Assembly (NCBI RefSeq): GCF_002019695.1
Contig: NZ_KV917376.1
Span: 278,118-342,117 of the forward strand
Source: Evansella clarkii
Lineage (GTDB): Bacteria; Bacillota; Bacilli; Bacillales; Salisediminibacteriaceae
Length of the DNA: 64,000 bases
Direction: 5' to 3'
Positions 1-8,058 of the stretch are shown piece after piece; the stretch's first letter is position 1, and each line of letters starts with the position of its first letter. Both the position numbers and the translations under genes were made by a program. The notes beneath the pieces are model-generated. The model did not search any database, was not told the origin of the DNA, and was given only the letters and a program-made list of their open reading frames with translations.

Positions 1-57
1 AATGGGTATTCCGATCAGCAGCAAAACAAAAAATGCTATGATAACTATTAGTGTCAT
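1..57 (-). CDS. TRAP transporter large permease DctM, N-terminus only (cut by window edge)
   Basis: Only the first 19 codons lie in the window; they encode a hydrophobic stretch (MTLIVIIAFFVLLLIGIPI) typical of the first membrane segment of DctM, the large permease of TRAP carriers. The ATG at 57-55 overlaps the TGA stop of the DctQ gene (ATGA), as expected for translational coupling in a dctP-dctQ-dctM operon. The assignment rests mainly on position after clear DctP and DctQ genes. Confidence 0.75.
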   Translation of the reverse strand, partial: MTLIVIIAFFVLLLIGIPI

Positions 58-533
58 TTAAGCTTTCCCTCCTGGATTGTTCCAATGAGATTATTCAAAA
101 TATGGACCGAGGCAAAAGTAAGACCTACAGGAACAGCACTATATGGGATCCACATAGGAATCTGCAGAGCGGTGGACCTCTGAAAACCAACACTAGGAGA
201 CATTACCCATTTATAACAGTAATACAAAATAAAAACTAAAAACAAAAGCATGAGAAGATAGCCTGTAATCTGAATTATCCGCCTTACATTGGCGGGTACA
301 TAATCGATTAAAATTGTTACAGAAGCCTGGGACTTATATTTAAGTCCCAGACTTCCGCCTATGAAGCTGATCCACGCTAACAAAAAGATTGATACTTCCC
401 CTGCCCAGGATAAGGGGGAATTAAGGAAGTATCTGAAAATAACCGAGGCAGCTACAACAACGGCCATTATAAGCATCAGGAAAGCAGCTGTTACTTTTTC
501 TATTTTTGCTATGCTATCACTTATTGTTTGCAA
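54..533 (-). CDS. TRAP transporter small permease, DctQ family
   Basis: This 159-residue protein has four predicted membrane segments and the DctQ pattern near residues 50-60 (SFIGGSLGLKYKSQ), where the family usually carries a G-x(4)-R/K stretch. DctQ pairs with the DctM permease in periplasmic-binding-protein-dependent, sodium-driven uptake of organic acids. It lies 23 nt after the DctP gene and overlaps dctM by 4 nt. The genes upstream in the same orientation degrade muconate-type acids, so the carrier probably brings in a carboxylated aromatic or a ring-cleavage product; that substrate is inference. Confidence 0.87.
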   Translation of the reverse strand: MQTISDSIAKIEKVTAAFLMLIMAVVVAASVIFRYFLNSPLSWAGEVSIFLLAWISFIGGSLGLKYKSQASVTILIDYVPANVRRIIQITGYLLMLLFLVFILYYCYKWVMSPSVGFQRSTALQIPMWIPYSAVPVGLTFASVHILNNLIGTIQEGKLK

Positions 534-556
534 GAAGCTTCCCCCTTCAATCTGAC

Positions 557-1654
557 TTAATTCCTGTATTGATCAATAAATTCCGCAATTAAAGGATCCA
601 GCTCACGATATTTCTCATCAAACATTTCGATCTGCTCTGTAAATACGCTCCTGTCAAGTTCGTATACATTCATTCCTTCATCAGCTAATTGCTGTTTGAA
701 TTCTTCCTCCTGTGCAGATCTTTCTGTTACAGCATAATCAGCAGCTGCAGCTAAAGCATCTCTGATTATTTGCTGATCTTCCTCTGGCATATCTTCAAAC
801 ACTTCTTTATTTACAACAGCTACTGACGGCCAAACCATATGATTTGTCACCGCTGCATGGTCCACAACCTCGGAATAATTATTCGTAATTGTTGCATCCA
901 GGTCCATATCCATTCCGTCAATGACCCCTGTCTGTACAGCGGCATATACTTCCGGTAAAGGCAGCCCTTCTGTTGAAGCACCGGTAGAATGGTAGAAATC
1001 CTGCATTGGCGGACTAGGTGTTACGCGAAGCTGAAGTCCTTCCATATCCTCAGGTGACTGCACTTCTACATCTTTGAAAAGCATAACTCGCATTCCCGCA
1101 AATAAATAATCTAATCCGAGAAGGCCTTGTTCTTCAAGAGTACCAAGAATTTCTTTAGAAACATCTGACGTACGCGCTTCGTGTACCTCCTCCAGGGAAT
1201 CAAAAGCATACGGCATGAACCAGGCAGAGAATGCAGTTGATCTCGAGCTTAAATATGCTGAAGTAATTAAACCGAAATCTACAGAACCTTGAATGATCTG
1301 CTCGACCATATCTGCTTCTGTTCCAAGCTGACTTGCAGGATAAATCTCAAGACTCATCCTTCCTCCTGATCGTTCATCCAGCTCTTCTCCAAATCTTTCG
1401 GCTGCCAGATGCCACATATGGTTTGTCGGTGTTATATGAGCCAGTTTGAAAGAATACGTTTCTCCAGGGCCTGCTGCATTGTTACCCGCCTCTTCATCTA
1501 CCTCATCTTCAGTCTCTGAATTATTTGTATCTGAATTATTTGTATCTGAAGTACTTGTATCCTGAGCACCAGAATTGTCATCCCCGCAACCAGCCATAAA
1601 CATAAACAATCCCATAAATACTAGAATGTAAAAAGCATTCTTTATAAATTTCAT
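557..1654 (-). CDS. TRAP transporter solute-binding lipoprotein, DctP family
   Basis: About 365 residues. The N-terminus is a lipoprotein signal with the lipobox FMAGC, followed by an acidic Ser/Thr/Asp/Asn-rich linker (roughly residues 27-60) that tethers the receptor to the membrane of a Gram-positive cell. The remainder is a DctP receptor; the stretch around LQLRVTPSPP carries the arginine that normally salt-bridges the substrate carboxylate. I chose the ATG at 1654, 18 codons after the first possible start, because CAGGAGGAG lies just upstream and the signal peptide then begins normally (MKFIKNAFYIL). The acidic linker suits a halophilic or alkaliphilic host. The ligand is unknown; the operon suggests an aromatic or dicarboxylic acid. 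Confidence 0.9.
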   Translation of the reverse strand: MKFIKNAFYILVFMGLFMFMAGCGDDNSGAQDTSTSDTNNSDTNNSETEDEVDEEAGNNAAGPGETYSFKLAHITPTNHMWHLAAERFGEELDERSGGRMSLEIYPASQLGTEADMVEQIIQGSVDFGLITSAYLSSRSTAFSAWFMPYAFDSLEEVHEARTSDVSKEILGTLEEQGLLGLDYLFAGMRVMLFKDVEVQSPEDMEGLQLRVTPSPPMQDFYHSTGASTEGLPLPEVYAAVQTGVIDGMDMDLDATITNNYSEVVDHAAVTNHMVWPSVAVVNKEVFEDMPEEDQQIIRDALAAAADYAVTERSAQEEEFKQQLADEGMNVYELDRSVFTEQIEMFDEKYRELDPLIAEFIDQYRN

Positions 1655-1855
1655 TTCGTCTCCTCCTGAGATCATTTTAATATTCAGAACATTATATATT
1701 TGCTGCACTGGTCCTTTACCAGCCCAGTAATTTTAAAAGTTTTGCTTTTCACCTAAATCAGCTAATTCTCTGACCCTGGAATATAATGTAATTAAGCCAC
1801 TATCATACAGACAGTCTGGACAGCAGGATGACTCCAAGCTGCACTTCGGTTCACT

Positions 1856-2044
1856 TTAACCCTCCTCCAATTTAGTTATCCCAGCTGTTGCCCAATTTTC
1901 TTTTTTCACCTCTATCAGAAGAACCTTTATTTTTTCCGGCGGGGCACCTAAAGAACTTGCTATAGCATTAGTGGTTTCTGTAATAAGTTTCTTCTTCTCT
2001 TTCTGTGAACGGCCTTCGAGAATGTGGATATGCGCTATTGGCAT
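1856..2044 (-). CDS. 4-oxalocrotonate (2-hydroxymuconate) tautomerase-like protein
   Basis: The 62-residue product has the size of 4-oxalocrotonate tautomerase and its signature MPIAHIHILEGRS. After removal of Met1, Pro1 is the catalytic base, and Arg11 of the canonical active site is present. The second canonical arginine (Arg39) is Lys, and Phe50 is Trp, so substrate preference may differ. The enzyme interconverts enol and keto forms of 2-hydroxymuconate before decarboxylation. It starts 4 nt after the stop of the decarboxylase gene that uses its product, which supports the role. This is the only tautomerase seen in the window, so it probably serves both lower-pathway operons. Confidence 0.88.
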   Translation of the reverse strand: MPIAHIHILEGRSQKEKKKLITETTNAIASSLGAPPEKIKVLLIEVKKENWATAGITKLEEG

Positions 2045-2048
2045 TGCT

Positions 2049-2822
2049 CTACTCCTTGACTTCCAGTTTTACTTCAGCTAAATCATCGAAATAAATTTCT
2101 ATTCTGTCTCCAGCATAAATATTGACTGCTTCTGTAATTCCACCGGCTAAAACAACCATGCCCGCCTTCAGAGAATGCCCTGAATTACTGAGCATTTTCA
2201 CAAGCTCCACAACGGATTTTACAGGATGCTCCAGTACATCTGATCCCAGCCCGCTCTGTAATTTCTCTCCGTTACGATACATACTAACTTTCATTTTTTC
2301 CCACGAGGTATGGTATGGTGAGAAAGCTTGGTTACCCAGGTAAAACTTAGTCGAAGAAGCATTATCTGCGACAACATCAACTAATGTAAAGGAAAAATTT
2401 TTATATCTGCTGTCAATTACTTCAAGCGCTGGAAATATGCACTCTGTTGCAGCCCATACATCACGAACTGTGACATCTGGACCAGACAGGTCTTTATTGA
2501 GCACAAAAGCAAGCTCTGGCTCTACCCGTGGATGAATCAACCCCTTCATATGAAGAACTGGTTCTGAAAGCTCCATCGATTTAGTCAGCCTTCCATAAAT
2601 CGCTTCATCTACCCCTACAGACTTTTGTTTAGCAAGGCTTGTCAGCCCCATTTTCCAGCCAACAAGGCTGTCACCTCGTTCTATAGCTTCATCGACGGCT
2701 AACTCCTGTATCTTGTATGCATCTTCTACTGTCAATCTGGAATTTTCAATGGTAATTTTGTCCATTTCCACACCAGTTTGCTGGTGTTGGTCAATTTTTA
2801 AAGCCAGTTCCTGTAAATTCAA
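2049..2822 (-). CDS. 4-oxalocrotonate decarboxylase-type enzyme, copy 1
   Basis: This 257-residue protein belongs to the 2-hydroxypentadienoate hydratase / 4-oxalocrotonate decarboxylase family. The motif GWKMGLTSLAKQKSVGV followed by IYGRL, and the HPRVEPELAF block (about residues 97-106) with metal-ligand glutamates, match the decarboxylase (DmpH/XylI-like) rather than the hydratase branch; the sister gene in this operon has EPDYGHLF there instead. It would convert 2-oxo-3-hexenedioate to 2-hydroxy-2,4-pentadienoate and CO2. These decarboxylases work in complex with the hydratase, encoded 71 nt upstream. A second copy lies at 4406-5200. Confidence 0.8.
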   Translation of the reverse strand: MNLQELALKIDQHQQTGVEMDKITIENSRLTVEDAYKIQELAVDEAIERGDSLVGWKMGLTSLAKQKSVGVDEAIYGRLTKSMELSEPVLHMKGLIHPRVEPELAFVLNKDLSGPDVTVRDVWAATECIFPALEVIDSRYKNFSFTLVDVVADNASSTKFYLGNQAFSPYHTSWEKMKVSMYRNGEKLQSGLGSDVLEHPVKSVVELVKMLSNSGHSLKAGMVVLAGGITEAVNIYAGDRIEIYFDDLAEVKLEVKE

Positions 2823-2893
2823 GTTGTTACCTCCTCATAAACTTCTATTTTTTACACAAAAGACATTTTTACATCAATATTCATAGTATCCCT

Positions 2894-3673
2894 TTAAATA
2901 AACGTGACCGCCGCTTCCCCAAGTTCACTAATACTTGCCCGGAAACTATCGCCCGGCTTAGCATCCACTGCTGCTGACAGAGCCCCGGATAAAATCACCT
3001 CACCGGCTTTTAGGCTGATCCCGTAATCAGCAAGCTTATTTGCGAGCCATGCAACACAATTAGCAGGATGTCCCAGAACATCGGCTCCTGCCCCTGTATT
3101 AATAAGTTCCTCATTTTTATACAAGTGCATTTCTATATCAGCCAGATTTACTTTATCAGGGTTAATCCGCTTTTCACCGAGAACATACAATCCAGAGGAA
3201 GCATTATCAGCTATTGTATCTGCAAGTTTTATTTTCCAGTCAGCTATTCTGCTGTCAACAATCTCAAGTGCCGGAAGCACAAAGGCCGTTGCCTTTAAAA
3301 CGTCCTCAGATGTAATATCCGGGCCGATTAGGTCTTCTTTTAAAACAAAAGCCACTTCCCCTTCAACTTTCGGTTGCATTACACGGTTAAATGGTACTGA
3401 ACTATGATTCTTTATATCCATGTAATCAAATAAATGACCGTAGTCCGGTTCCGATACACCCAGCAACTGCTGCATTGCTGCTGAAGTCAATCCGATTTTC
3501 TTTCCAGTAATCTTATGTCCCTGGTTTAGTTTATAACCTACAGTCTCAAGCTGGATCTTATAAGCTTGTTCCACGGTAATTTCAGAAACTGTTTCTGTAA
3601 TCGCTTTAACTCCTTCACGCTTCTTCTCTGCCTGCAGCAGGTATTCGGAGTAGTCTTTTATTTTTACACTCAT
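2894..3673 (-). CDS. 2-hydroxypenta-2,4-dienoate hydratase (MhpD/XylJ-type), copy 1
   Basis: The 259-residue product has the hydratase-branch motif GKKIGLTSAAMQQLLGV followed by EPDYGHLFDYM, and a VEGEVAF metal-binding block near residue 105. It adds water to 2-hydroxy-2,4-pentadienoate, giving 4-hydroxy-2-oxovalerate for the aldolase at 5202-6230. It is the first gene of the left-hand operon (hydratase, decarboxylase, tautomerase, TRAP carrier), with AAAGGAGAG upstream of its ATG. It resembles the copy at 7171-7950 closely (same length and motifs), so the pair arose by duplication or by joining two related clusters. Confidence 0.82.
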   Translation of the reverse strand: MSVKIKDYSEYLLQAEKKREGVKAITETVSEITVEQAYKIQLETVGYKLNQGHKITGKKIGLTSAAMQQLLGVSEPDYGHLFDYMDIKNHSSVPFNRVMQPKVEGEVAFVLKEDLIGPDITSEDVLKATAFVLPALEIVDSRIADWKIKLADTIADNASSGLYVLGEKRINPDKVNLADIEMHLYKNEELINTGAGADVLGHPANCVAWLANKLADYGISLKAGEVILSGALSAAVDAKPGDSFRASISELGEAAVTFI

Positions 3674-4280
3674 TTTTTTCTCTCCTTTCTATTACGCTCT
3701 TAGTTTAATAGTTAAATTTGATAAAGTACTGTTAAATCAAGCTATGCATACCGACCTCCTGCCCTATGTCTATGAGTAATCAGTAAGCGCTTTCAAGTAA
3801 CTTCATATAACCTAGCTCTTTGAAATGAGCTTTGCTGTTTTACCACACTCTGAATTATGTATCTTCCTTCAAGACAAACTAAAGGAATAACCAACTACTC
3901 TGGAAATAGAAATCTTCATCTCGTATAAACTTTTGATATAAATTGTTAAATTAACAAGCTTTCCACTATCATTACCTAGTTTTCAGCAATATTATAAATT
4001 AGCTGAAAATTATAAAATATCTTTAAATTTCAAATTATGAAACTTTTAGTTATTTTTTATGATTTTTCCTTCTTTTAACAAACTAATTATGTGCCAGTAC
4101 CAGATCCATCTGGACGGGTTACACTAGTGAGTGGGGAATGATTTCTTCCTACGGAGATTCAAATAGGAGATTCTTATATGTTGACGTATGTGATATGTCA
4201 TGAGGAATTTGAGAATGAGCGAGACTTTCTCTGCCTTGCGAGGCAGCCGGAGTAGTGAATATTATTTTACAAAAAACAGA
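3674..4280. other. 607-bp regulatory/intergenic stretch upstream of the left operon
   Basis: No convincing gene of normal length. It holds a cre box (3782-3795), a five-codon reading frame with a strong AGGAGG (3732-3749, minus), a short palindrome TTGTTAAATTAACAA at 3943-3957, and an inverted repeat TTTTCAGC/GCTGAAAA (3980-3987 and 4002-4009) that brackets a TATAAT on the minus strand (3991-3996). I read it as the control region of the operon starting at 3673. Nothing recognisable was seen in 4080-4260. Confidence 0.55.
3782..3795 (-). promoter_or_regulatory. cre box (CcpA site) upstream of the left catabolic operon
   Basis: On the minus strand the site reads TGAAAGCGCTTACT, one mismatch from the catabolite-responsive element pattern TGWAANCGNTNWCA. 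It lies about 110 bp upstream of the hydratase gene at 3673, a position where CcpA would act as a repressor or roadblock. Confidence 0.6.
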
Positions 4281-4314
4281 GACGGCTTTCTTGCAATTGA
4301 ACAAGAAAGCCGTC
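4281..4314 (-). terminator. Rho-independent terminator of the anthranilate operon
   Basis: A perfect 13-bp stem (GACGGCTTTCTTG at 4281-4293 with its complement at 4302-4314) and an 8-nt loop is followed on the minus strand by CTGTTTTTTG. It lies about 90 nt after the stop of the last gene of the ten-gene operon. Confidence 0.9.
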
Positions 4315-4405
4315 TAGTTATGAGGTCAATTTATTTTTCATACAGACAATACTAAAATTACCAGTATAATCCATTCAGCGCTAATAATAGGGTGATGTTA
4401 ACTTA

Positions 4406-5200
4406 TCACTCTGAAACTGATATCGACACTACACCTAGACCATCAAAGGCAGCAATCACGGAATCACCAGCATTTATTGTAATTGCTTCAGACATTGCTC
4501 CACTTAACACTATATCACCTTTTTTAAATCCTCTTCCTCTTTTGGCAAGACTTCGTGCTGCCCATACCATTGCTTTTAAGGGATGCTCTAGAACAGCTGC
4601 ACTTGAACTTGTCTGTTCAACATATCCATTTTTACTCATAACCATCCCTATATTCCCCAAATCCAGAGACTCAGGCAACACTAACTTACTTCCAATTATA
4701 AATTTAGCTGAGGAACAATTGTCAGCAATAACATCAACAAGTTTAAATCGAAAGTCCTTATATCTGCTATCGATAATTTCCAGAGCTGGGGCAACATACT
4801 TCGTTCCTCGCAAAATATCTTCTTCCGTTATATTTTCCCCCTGGATATCTTCACCAATCAAGAATGCTATTTCCGGCTCGACTTTCGGGTGTATTAATTC
4901 AGAAAAGCGAATCGGCTCCCATTCATATGCAAGCATATCAGCATGTAAATATCCATATATAGATTCATTTACACCCATCATTTTTTGTTTCGCTTTACTT
5001 GTTAATCCTAATTTTATCCCGGCTGTTTTTGTATTTTTTTCTTTAAGCCGTCTTTCAAGCAACCCATCCTGCAGTTCATAGGCTTGACTGATTGTCAATT
5101 CAGAATGTTCATCCGTAATTTTAATAACTTCATGAGCATCTCTTTCAGCATACAGCAAGTATTCGATTATGTCTTTATCCGTACTTGTTTTCAATGTCAT
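4406..5200 (-). CDS. 4-oxalocrotonate decarboxylase-type enzyme, copy 2 (last gene of the anthranilate operon)
   Basis: About 264 residues. The motif IKLGLTSKAKQKMMGV, followed by IYGYL and then HPKVEPEIAF, places it with the decarboxylase branch and with the copy at 2049-2822. In this pathway it would decarboxylate 2-oxo-3-hexenedioate formed after deamination of 2-aminomuconate. I chose the ATG at 5200 because GGTGGAGGTG lies directly upstream and it is one base after the aldolase stop; longer frames run back into the aldolase gene. Decarboxylase and hydratase branches are related, so individual assignments are less certain than the family. Confidence 0.8.
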   Translation of the reverse strand: MTLKTSTDKDIIEYLLYAERDAHEVIKITDEHSELTISQAYELQDGLLERRLKEKNTKTAGIKLGLTSKAKQKMMGVNESIYGYLHADMLAYEWEPIRFSELIHPKVEPEIAFLIGEDIQGENITEEDILRGTKYVAPALEIIDSRYKDFRFKLVDVIADNCSSAKFIIGSKLVLPESLDLGNIGMVMSKNGYVEQTSSSAAVLEHPLKAMVWAARSLAKRGRGFKKGDIVLSGAMSEAITINAGDSVIAAFDGLGVVSISVSE

Positions 5201-5201
5201 G

Positions 5202-6230
5202 CTACACCTCCACCCTCTTCTCCTTTGCCAGATTAGCTGCCACATCTAAAATCATATCTTCCTGACCGCCTATAACTTTCAATCTTCCAAGTTCCATTAA
5301 AATATCCCGGGGATCAACTCTAAATCGTTTGCCTGCTTTTTCTGCATGGAGCAGGAAGCTTGAATAAACCCCTGCATATCCGAGGGCCAGGCTTCCTTTT
5401 TTGATTTCCTGCGACCCTTGAAGAAGAGGACCTACTACATCTTCAGCAAGATCCATCATTTTATAAATATCAATCCCCAAATCATAGCCCATCCTGTCTA
5501 ATACAGCGAGCAATACTTCTGTCTGTGTATTGCCTGCTCCTGCACCGAGACAGCGGACACTTCCATCAATTCTTGTTGCGCCTTCTTCAATAGCAGCAAG
5601 TGTATTTGCTACAGCGACGGAGAGATTATTATGAGCATGGAATCCTACTTCTATCGATAGATTCTCAGCTAGAGCACGGACACGGTCCCTGACTTCATCT
5701 GGAAGTAATGCTCCCGCAGAGTCCGTAACGTATACCGCCTGTGCTCCGTAACTTTCCATTAATTTAGCCTGCTCGACTAATTTTTCCACAGGGACAGAAT
5801 GGGCCATCATTAAAAAACCAAGTGCCTCCATTCCTGCTTCCCTTGCATAATTTATATGCTGGGCGGATACATCTGCTTCCGTCACATGGGTCGCAACCCT
5901 GACGAGACTCGCTCCACGATTTTTCGCTTCTTTTAAATCATGTATCGTGCCAATGCCAGGCAAAAGGAGAACGGCAATTTTAGAGGTTTTCGCTTCTTCA
6001 ACTGCAGCCTCAATCAGCGCCAATTCATCAACGAGTGACCTTCCGTACTGTAGTGTCGAGCCTCCCAGTCCATCTCCATGGCTCACTTCGATGTAATGCA
6101 TTCCCGCATCGTCCAGTGCCCTTGTTACATCCCTGACCTGTTTTTCTGTAAATTGATGTGAAACCGCGTGGCTTCCATCACGTAATGATACTTCAGTAAA
6201 TTTAATATCTTTACCTTTTTGTTCCGTCAT
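5202..6230 (-). CDS. mhpE: 4-hydroxy-2-oxovalerate aldolase (DmpG/MhpE-type)
   Basis: This 342-residue class II pyruvate aldolase splits 4-hydroxy-2-oxovalerate into pyruvate and acetaldehyde. The N-terminus has the family motif SLRDGSHAVSHQF (about residues 16-28, with the catalytic Arg-Asp and His), and the metal-binding VGFHAHNN lies near residue 196. The C-terminal part, about residues 280-342, is the communication domain that docks the acetaldehyde dehydrogenase and tunnels acetaldehyde. The gene for that partner ends 23 nt upstream. The stop lies one base from the start of the decarboxylase gene. Confidence 0.93.
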   Translation of the reverse strand: MTEQKGKDIKFTEVSLRDGSHAVSHQFTEKQVRDVTRALDDAGMHYIEVSHGDGLGGSTLQYGRSLVDELALIEAAVEEAKTSKIAVLLLPGIGTIHDLKEAKNRGASLVRVATHVTEADVSAQHINYAREAGMEALGFLMMAHSVPVEKLVEQAKLMESYGAQAVYVTDSAGALLPDEVRDRVRALAENLSIEVGFHAHNNLSVAVANTLAAIEEGATRIDGSVRCLGAGAGNTQTEVLLAVLDRMGYDLGIDIYKMMDLAEDVVGPLLQGSQEIKKGSLALGYAGVYSSFLLHAEKAGKRFRVDPRDILMELGRLKVIGGQEDMILDVAANLAKEKRVEV

Positions 6231-6253
6231 TGGATTACTCCTCTCATTCGAAA

Positions 6254-7132
6254 TTACGATACGGTATTTAATTTACGTGCGAAGTCCTCGCCAACTTTCT
6301 TTGCAGCCGCAGTCATAATATCTAGATTTCCTGCATAAATTGCAAAATAATCCCCTGCGCCTTCCACTTCAACTAAAATCGTCACTTTATTACCGTCAAA
6401 CAGGGGCTCTTGTTTTAAATGGTAGCCCGGTACATATGATTGAACGGTTTTCACCATATCGTGAATGGCTTTACTAATCTTTTCTTCGTCTAAGTTTTTC
6501 ACTTCACAATAAATTGTATCTCTCATCATAATTGGAGGATCGGCTGGGTTTAGAATGATAATCGCTTTCCCCTGATCTGCCCCGCCGACTTCCTCAATGC
6601 CCCGTTTTGTGGTAATGGTAAATTCATCAATATTTGCTCTCGTTCCAGGTCCGGCACTGGCACTTGAAATCGTCGCGACTATTTCCGCATACGTGACATC
6701 CGCCACTTCATTAACCGCATGAACAAGGGGAATAGTTGCCTGACCGCCGCATGTAATCATATTTACATTATCATACTCTTTGTTCTCTTCCGGCTGCCCG
6801 ACTGCCGGACAAAAGAATGGACCTACTGCAGCGGGAGTTAAATCGATCACCATCTTACCAAGCTCTTTTAAAACTTTCGCATGTTCGATATGAGCTTTTG
6901 CCGATGTGGCGTCAAAAAATAAATCAGCGAGGTCCGGATTGTCAATAACTGCCTGGATTCCATTTACAAAAGTTTCGTAGCCTTTTTGCTGAGCTCGTTT
7001 AATTCCATCAGAATCCGAATCAATTCCTATCATAGCTGCCAATTCAACAACATCGCTGTTTTCAAGCTTATACATTAGGTCGGTACCAATATTACCACTG
7101 CCTATGATTGCGGCTTTTACCTTTTCCATCAT
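6254..7132 (-). CDS. mhpF: Acetaldehyde dehydrogenase, CoA-acylating (DmpF/MhpF-type)
   Basis: The 292-residue enzyme turns the acetaldehyde released by the adjacent aldolase into acetyl-CoA with NAD+. The dinucleotide-binding glycine motif [11 protein letters not shown] lies at residues 9-19, and the catalytic cysteine is in [12 protein letters not shown] near residue 129. Length and order match DmpF, which forms a substrate-channelling heterotetramer with DmpG. This is the exit step of the pathway into central metabolism. Confidence 0.94.
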   Translation of the reverse strand: MMEKVKAAIIGSGNIGTDLMYKLENSDVVELAAMIGIDSDSDGIKRAQQKGYETFVNGIQAVIDNPDLADLFFDATSAKAHIEHAKVLKELGKMVIDLTPAAVGPFFCPAVGQPEENKEYDNVNMITCGGQATIPLVHAVNEVADVTYAEIVATISSASAGPGTRANIDEFTITTKRGIEEVGGADQGKAIIILNPADPPIMMRDTIYCEVKNLDEEKISKAIHDMVKTVQSYVPGYHLKQEPLFDGNKVTILVEVEGAGDYFAIYAGNLDIMTAAAKKVGEDFARKLNTVS

Positions 7133-7170
7133 TTACCCCTCTCTTTCGTTAGCCTTTTACAGCCTTAAAC

Positions 7171-7950
7171 TTACTTAAAAACCACTCTCACTGTGCCAAG
7201 CTGTCCAAAATCTGCTTCAACCTTATCATCTTTTGTAACAGGAACGGCAGCAGACAGGGCTCCTGGTAAAATTAATTCTCCTTTTTTCAATTCAATATTA
7301 AAATCAGCGAGCTTATTGGCGAGCCAGGCAATTGCTTCCGCCGGGTGACCGAGGACCGCGGAACCTGAACCTGTTCCGACAATTTCATTATTCTTTCTCA
7401 AAATCATCCCATTGGAACGCATATTGATTTCATTTAAATGTATTCTGTCATCTCCAACGACCACCTTGGCACATGAGCCATTGTCCGCCACTGTATCCTC
7501 GAGTTTAATTTTCCAGTCCGCAATACGGCTGTCAATGATTTCGATTGTTGGCACAACATAATCCGTTGCCATAAGTACATCCAAATATGTAATATTTGGA
7601 CCGGCCAGATCTTCATTCAAAACAAAACCTATCTCTGCTTCCACTCTTGGCGCAACCAATGAATCAATGTGCACCGTTCCACCATTCTTGACTTTCATCC
7701 CTTCAAAGAGGTGGCCATAGTCCGGCTCCTTCACGCCTAACATATCCTGCATTGCTTTACTAGTTAACCCAACTTTTTTCCCAATGACTCCTACGCCCCG
7801 CTCTTCTTTCAGTTTCACAGTTTCAAGTTGTATATGGTAGGCGTCCTCAACCGACAATAATGGGTCACGTTCTGTAAAAGGCTGAATTCCTTCTGTTTTC
7901 TCCTCTGCTTCCTGAAGTTCTATTGCATAATTCAATAGTTTTAAAGACAT
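7171..7950 (-). CDS. 2-hydroxypenta-2,4-dienoate hydratase (MhpD/XylJ-type), copy 2
   Basis: With the start at 7950 the product is 259 residues, the same length as its paralogue at 2894-3673, with matching motifs (GKKVGLTSKAMQDMLGV then EPDYGHLFEGM). I preferred this ATG (MSLKLLNYAIEL) to one 17 codons upstream because GAGGGT precedes it and the paralogue begins at the same point. It hydrates 2-hydroxypentadienoate within the anthranilate operon, between the semialdehyde dehydrogenase and the acetaldehyde dehydrogenase. Confidence 0.83.
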   Translation of the reverse strand: MSLKLLNYAIELQEAEEKTEGIQPFTERDPLLSVEDAYHIQLETVKLKEERGVGVIGKKVGLTSKAMQDMLGVKEPDYGHLFEGMKVKNGGTVHIDSLVAPRVEAEIGFVLNEDLAGPNITYLDVLMATDYVVPTIEIIDSRIADWKIKLEDTVADNGSCAKVVVGDDRIHLNEINMRSNGMILRKNNEIVGTGSGSAVLGHPAEAIAWLANKLADFNIELKKGELILPGALSAAVPVTKDDKVEADFGQLGTVRVVFK

Positions 7951-8058
7951 CGAGCTACCCTCACTCTCCCTTGCGAGAAATTTAAAATAACAAGACGCCA
8001 TTCAGTTTAGGAGTAAATGGCGTCCTAATCAAACATTGAGCAAACGATTAACCGGGAT

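Noticed and set aside
3732-3749. Five-codon ORF (MHSLI) with AGGAGG upstream
   Set aside because: Too short to call a gene; the Shine-Dalgarno could be chance or a vestige. Mentioned only as context for the leader-ORF finding.
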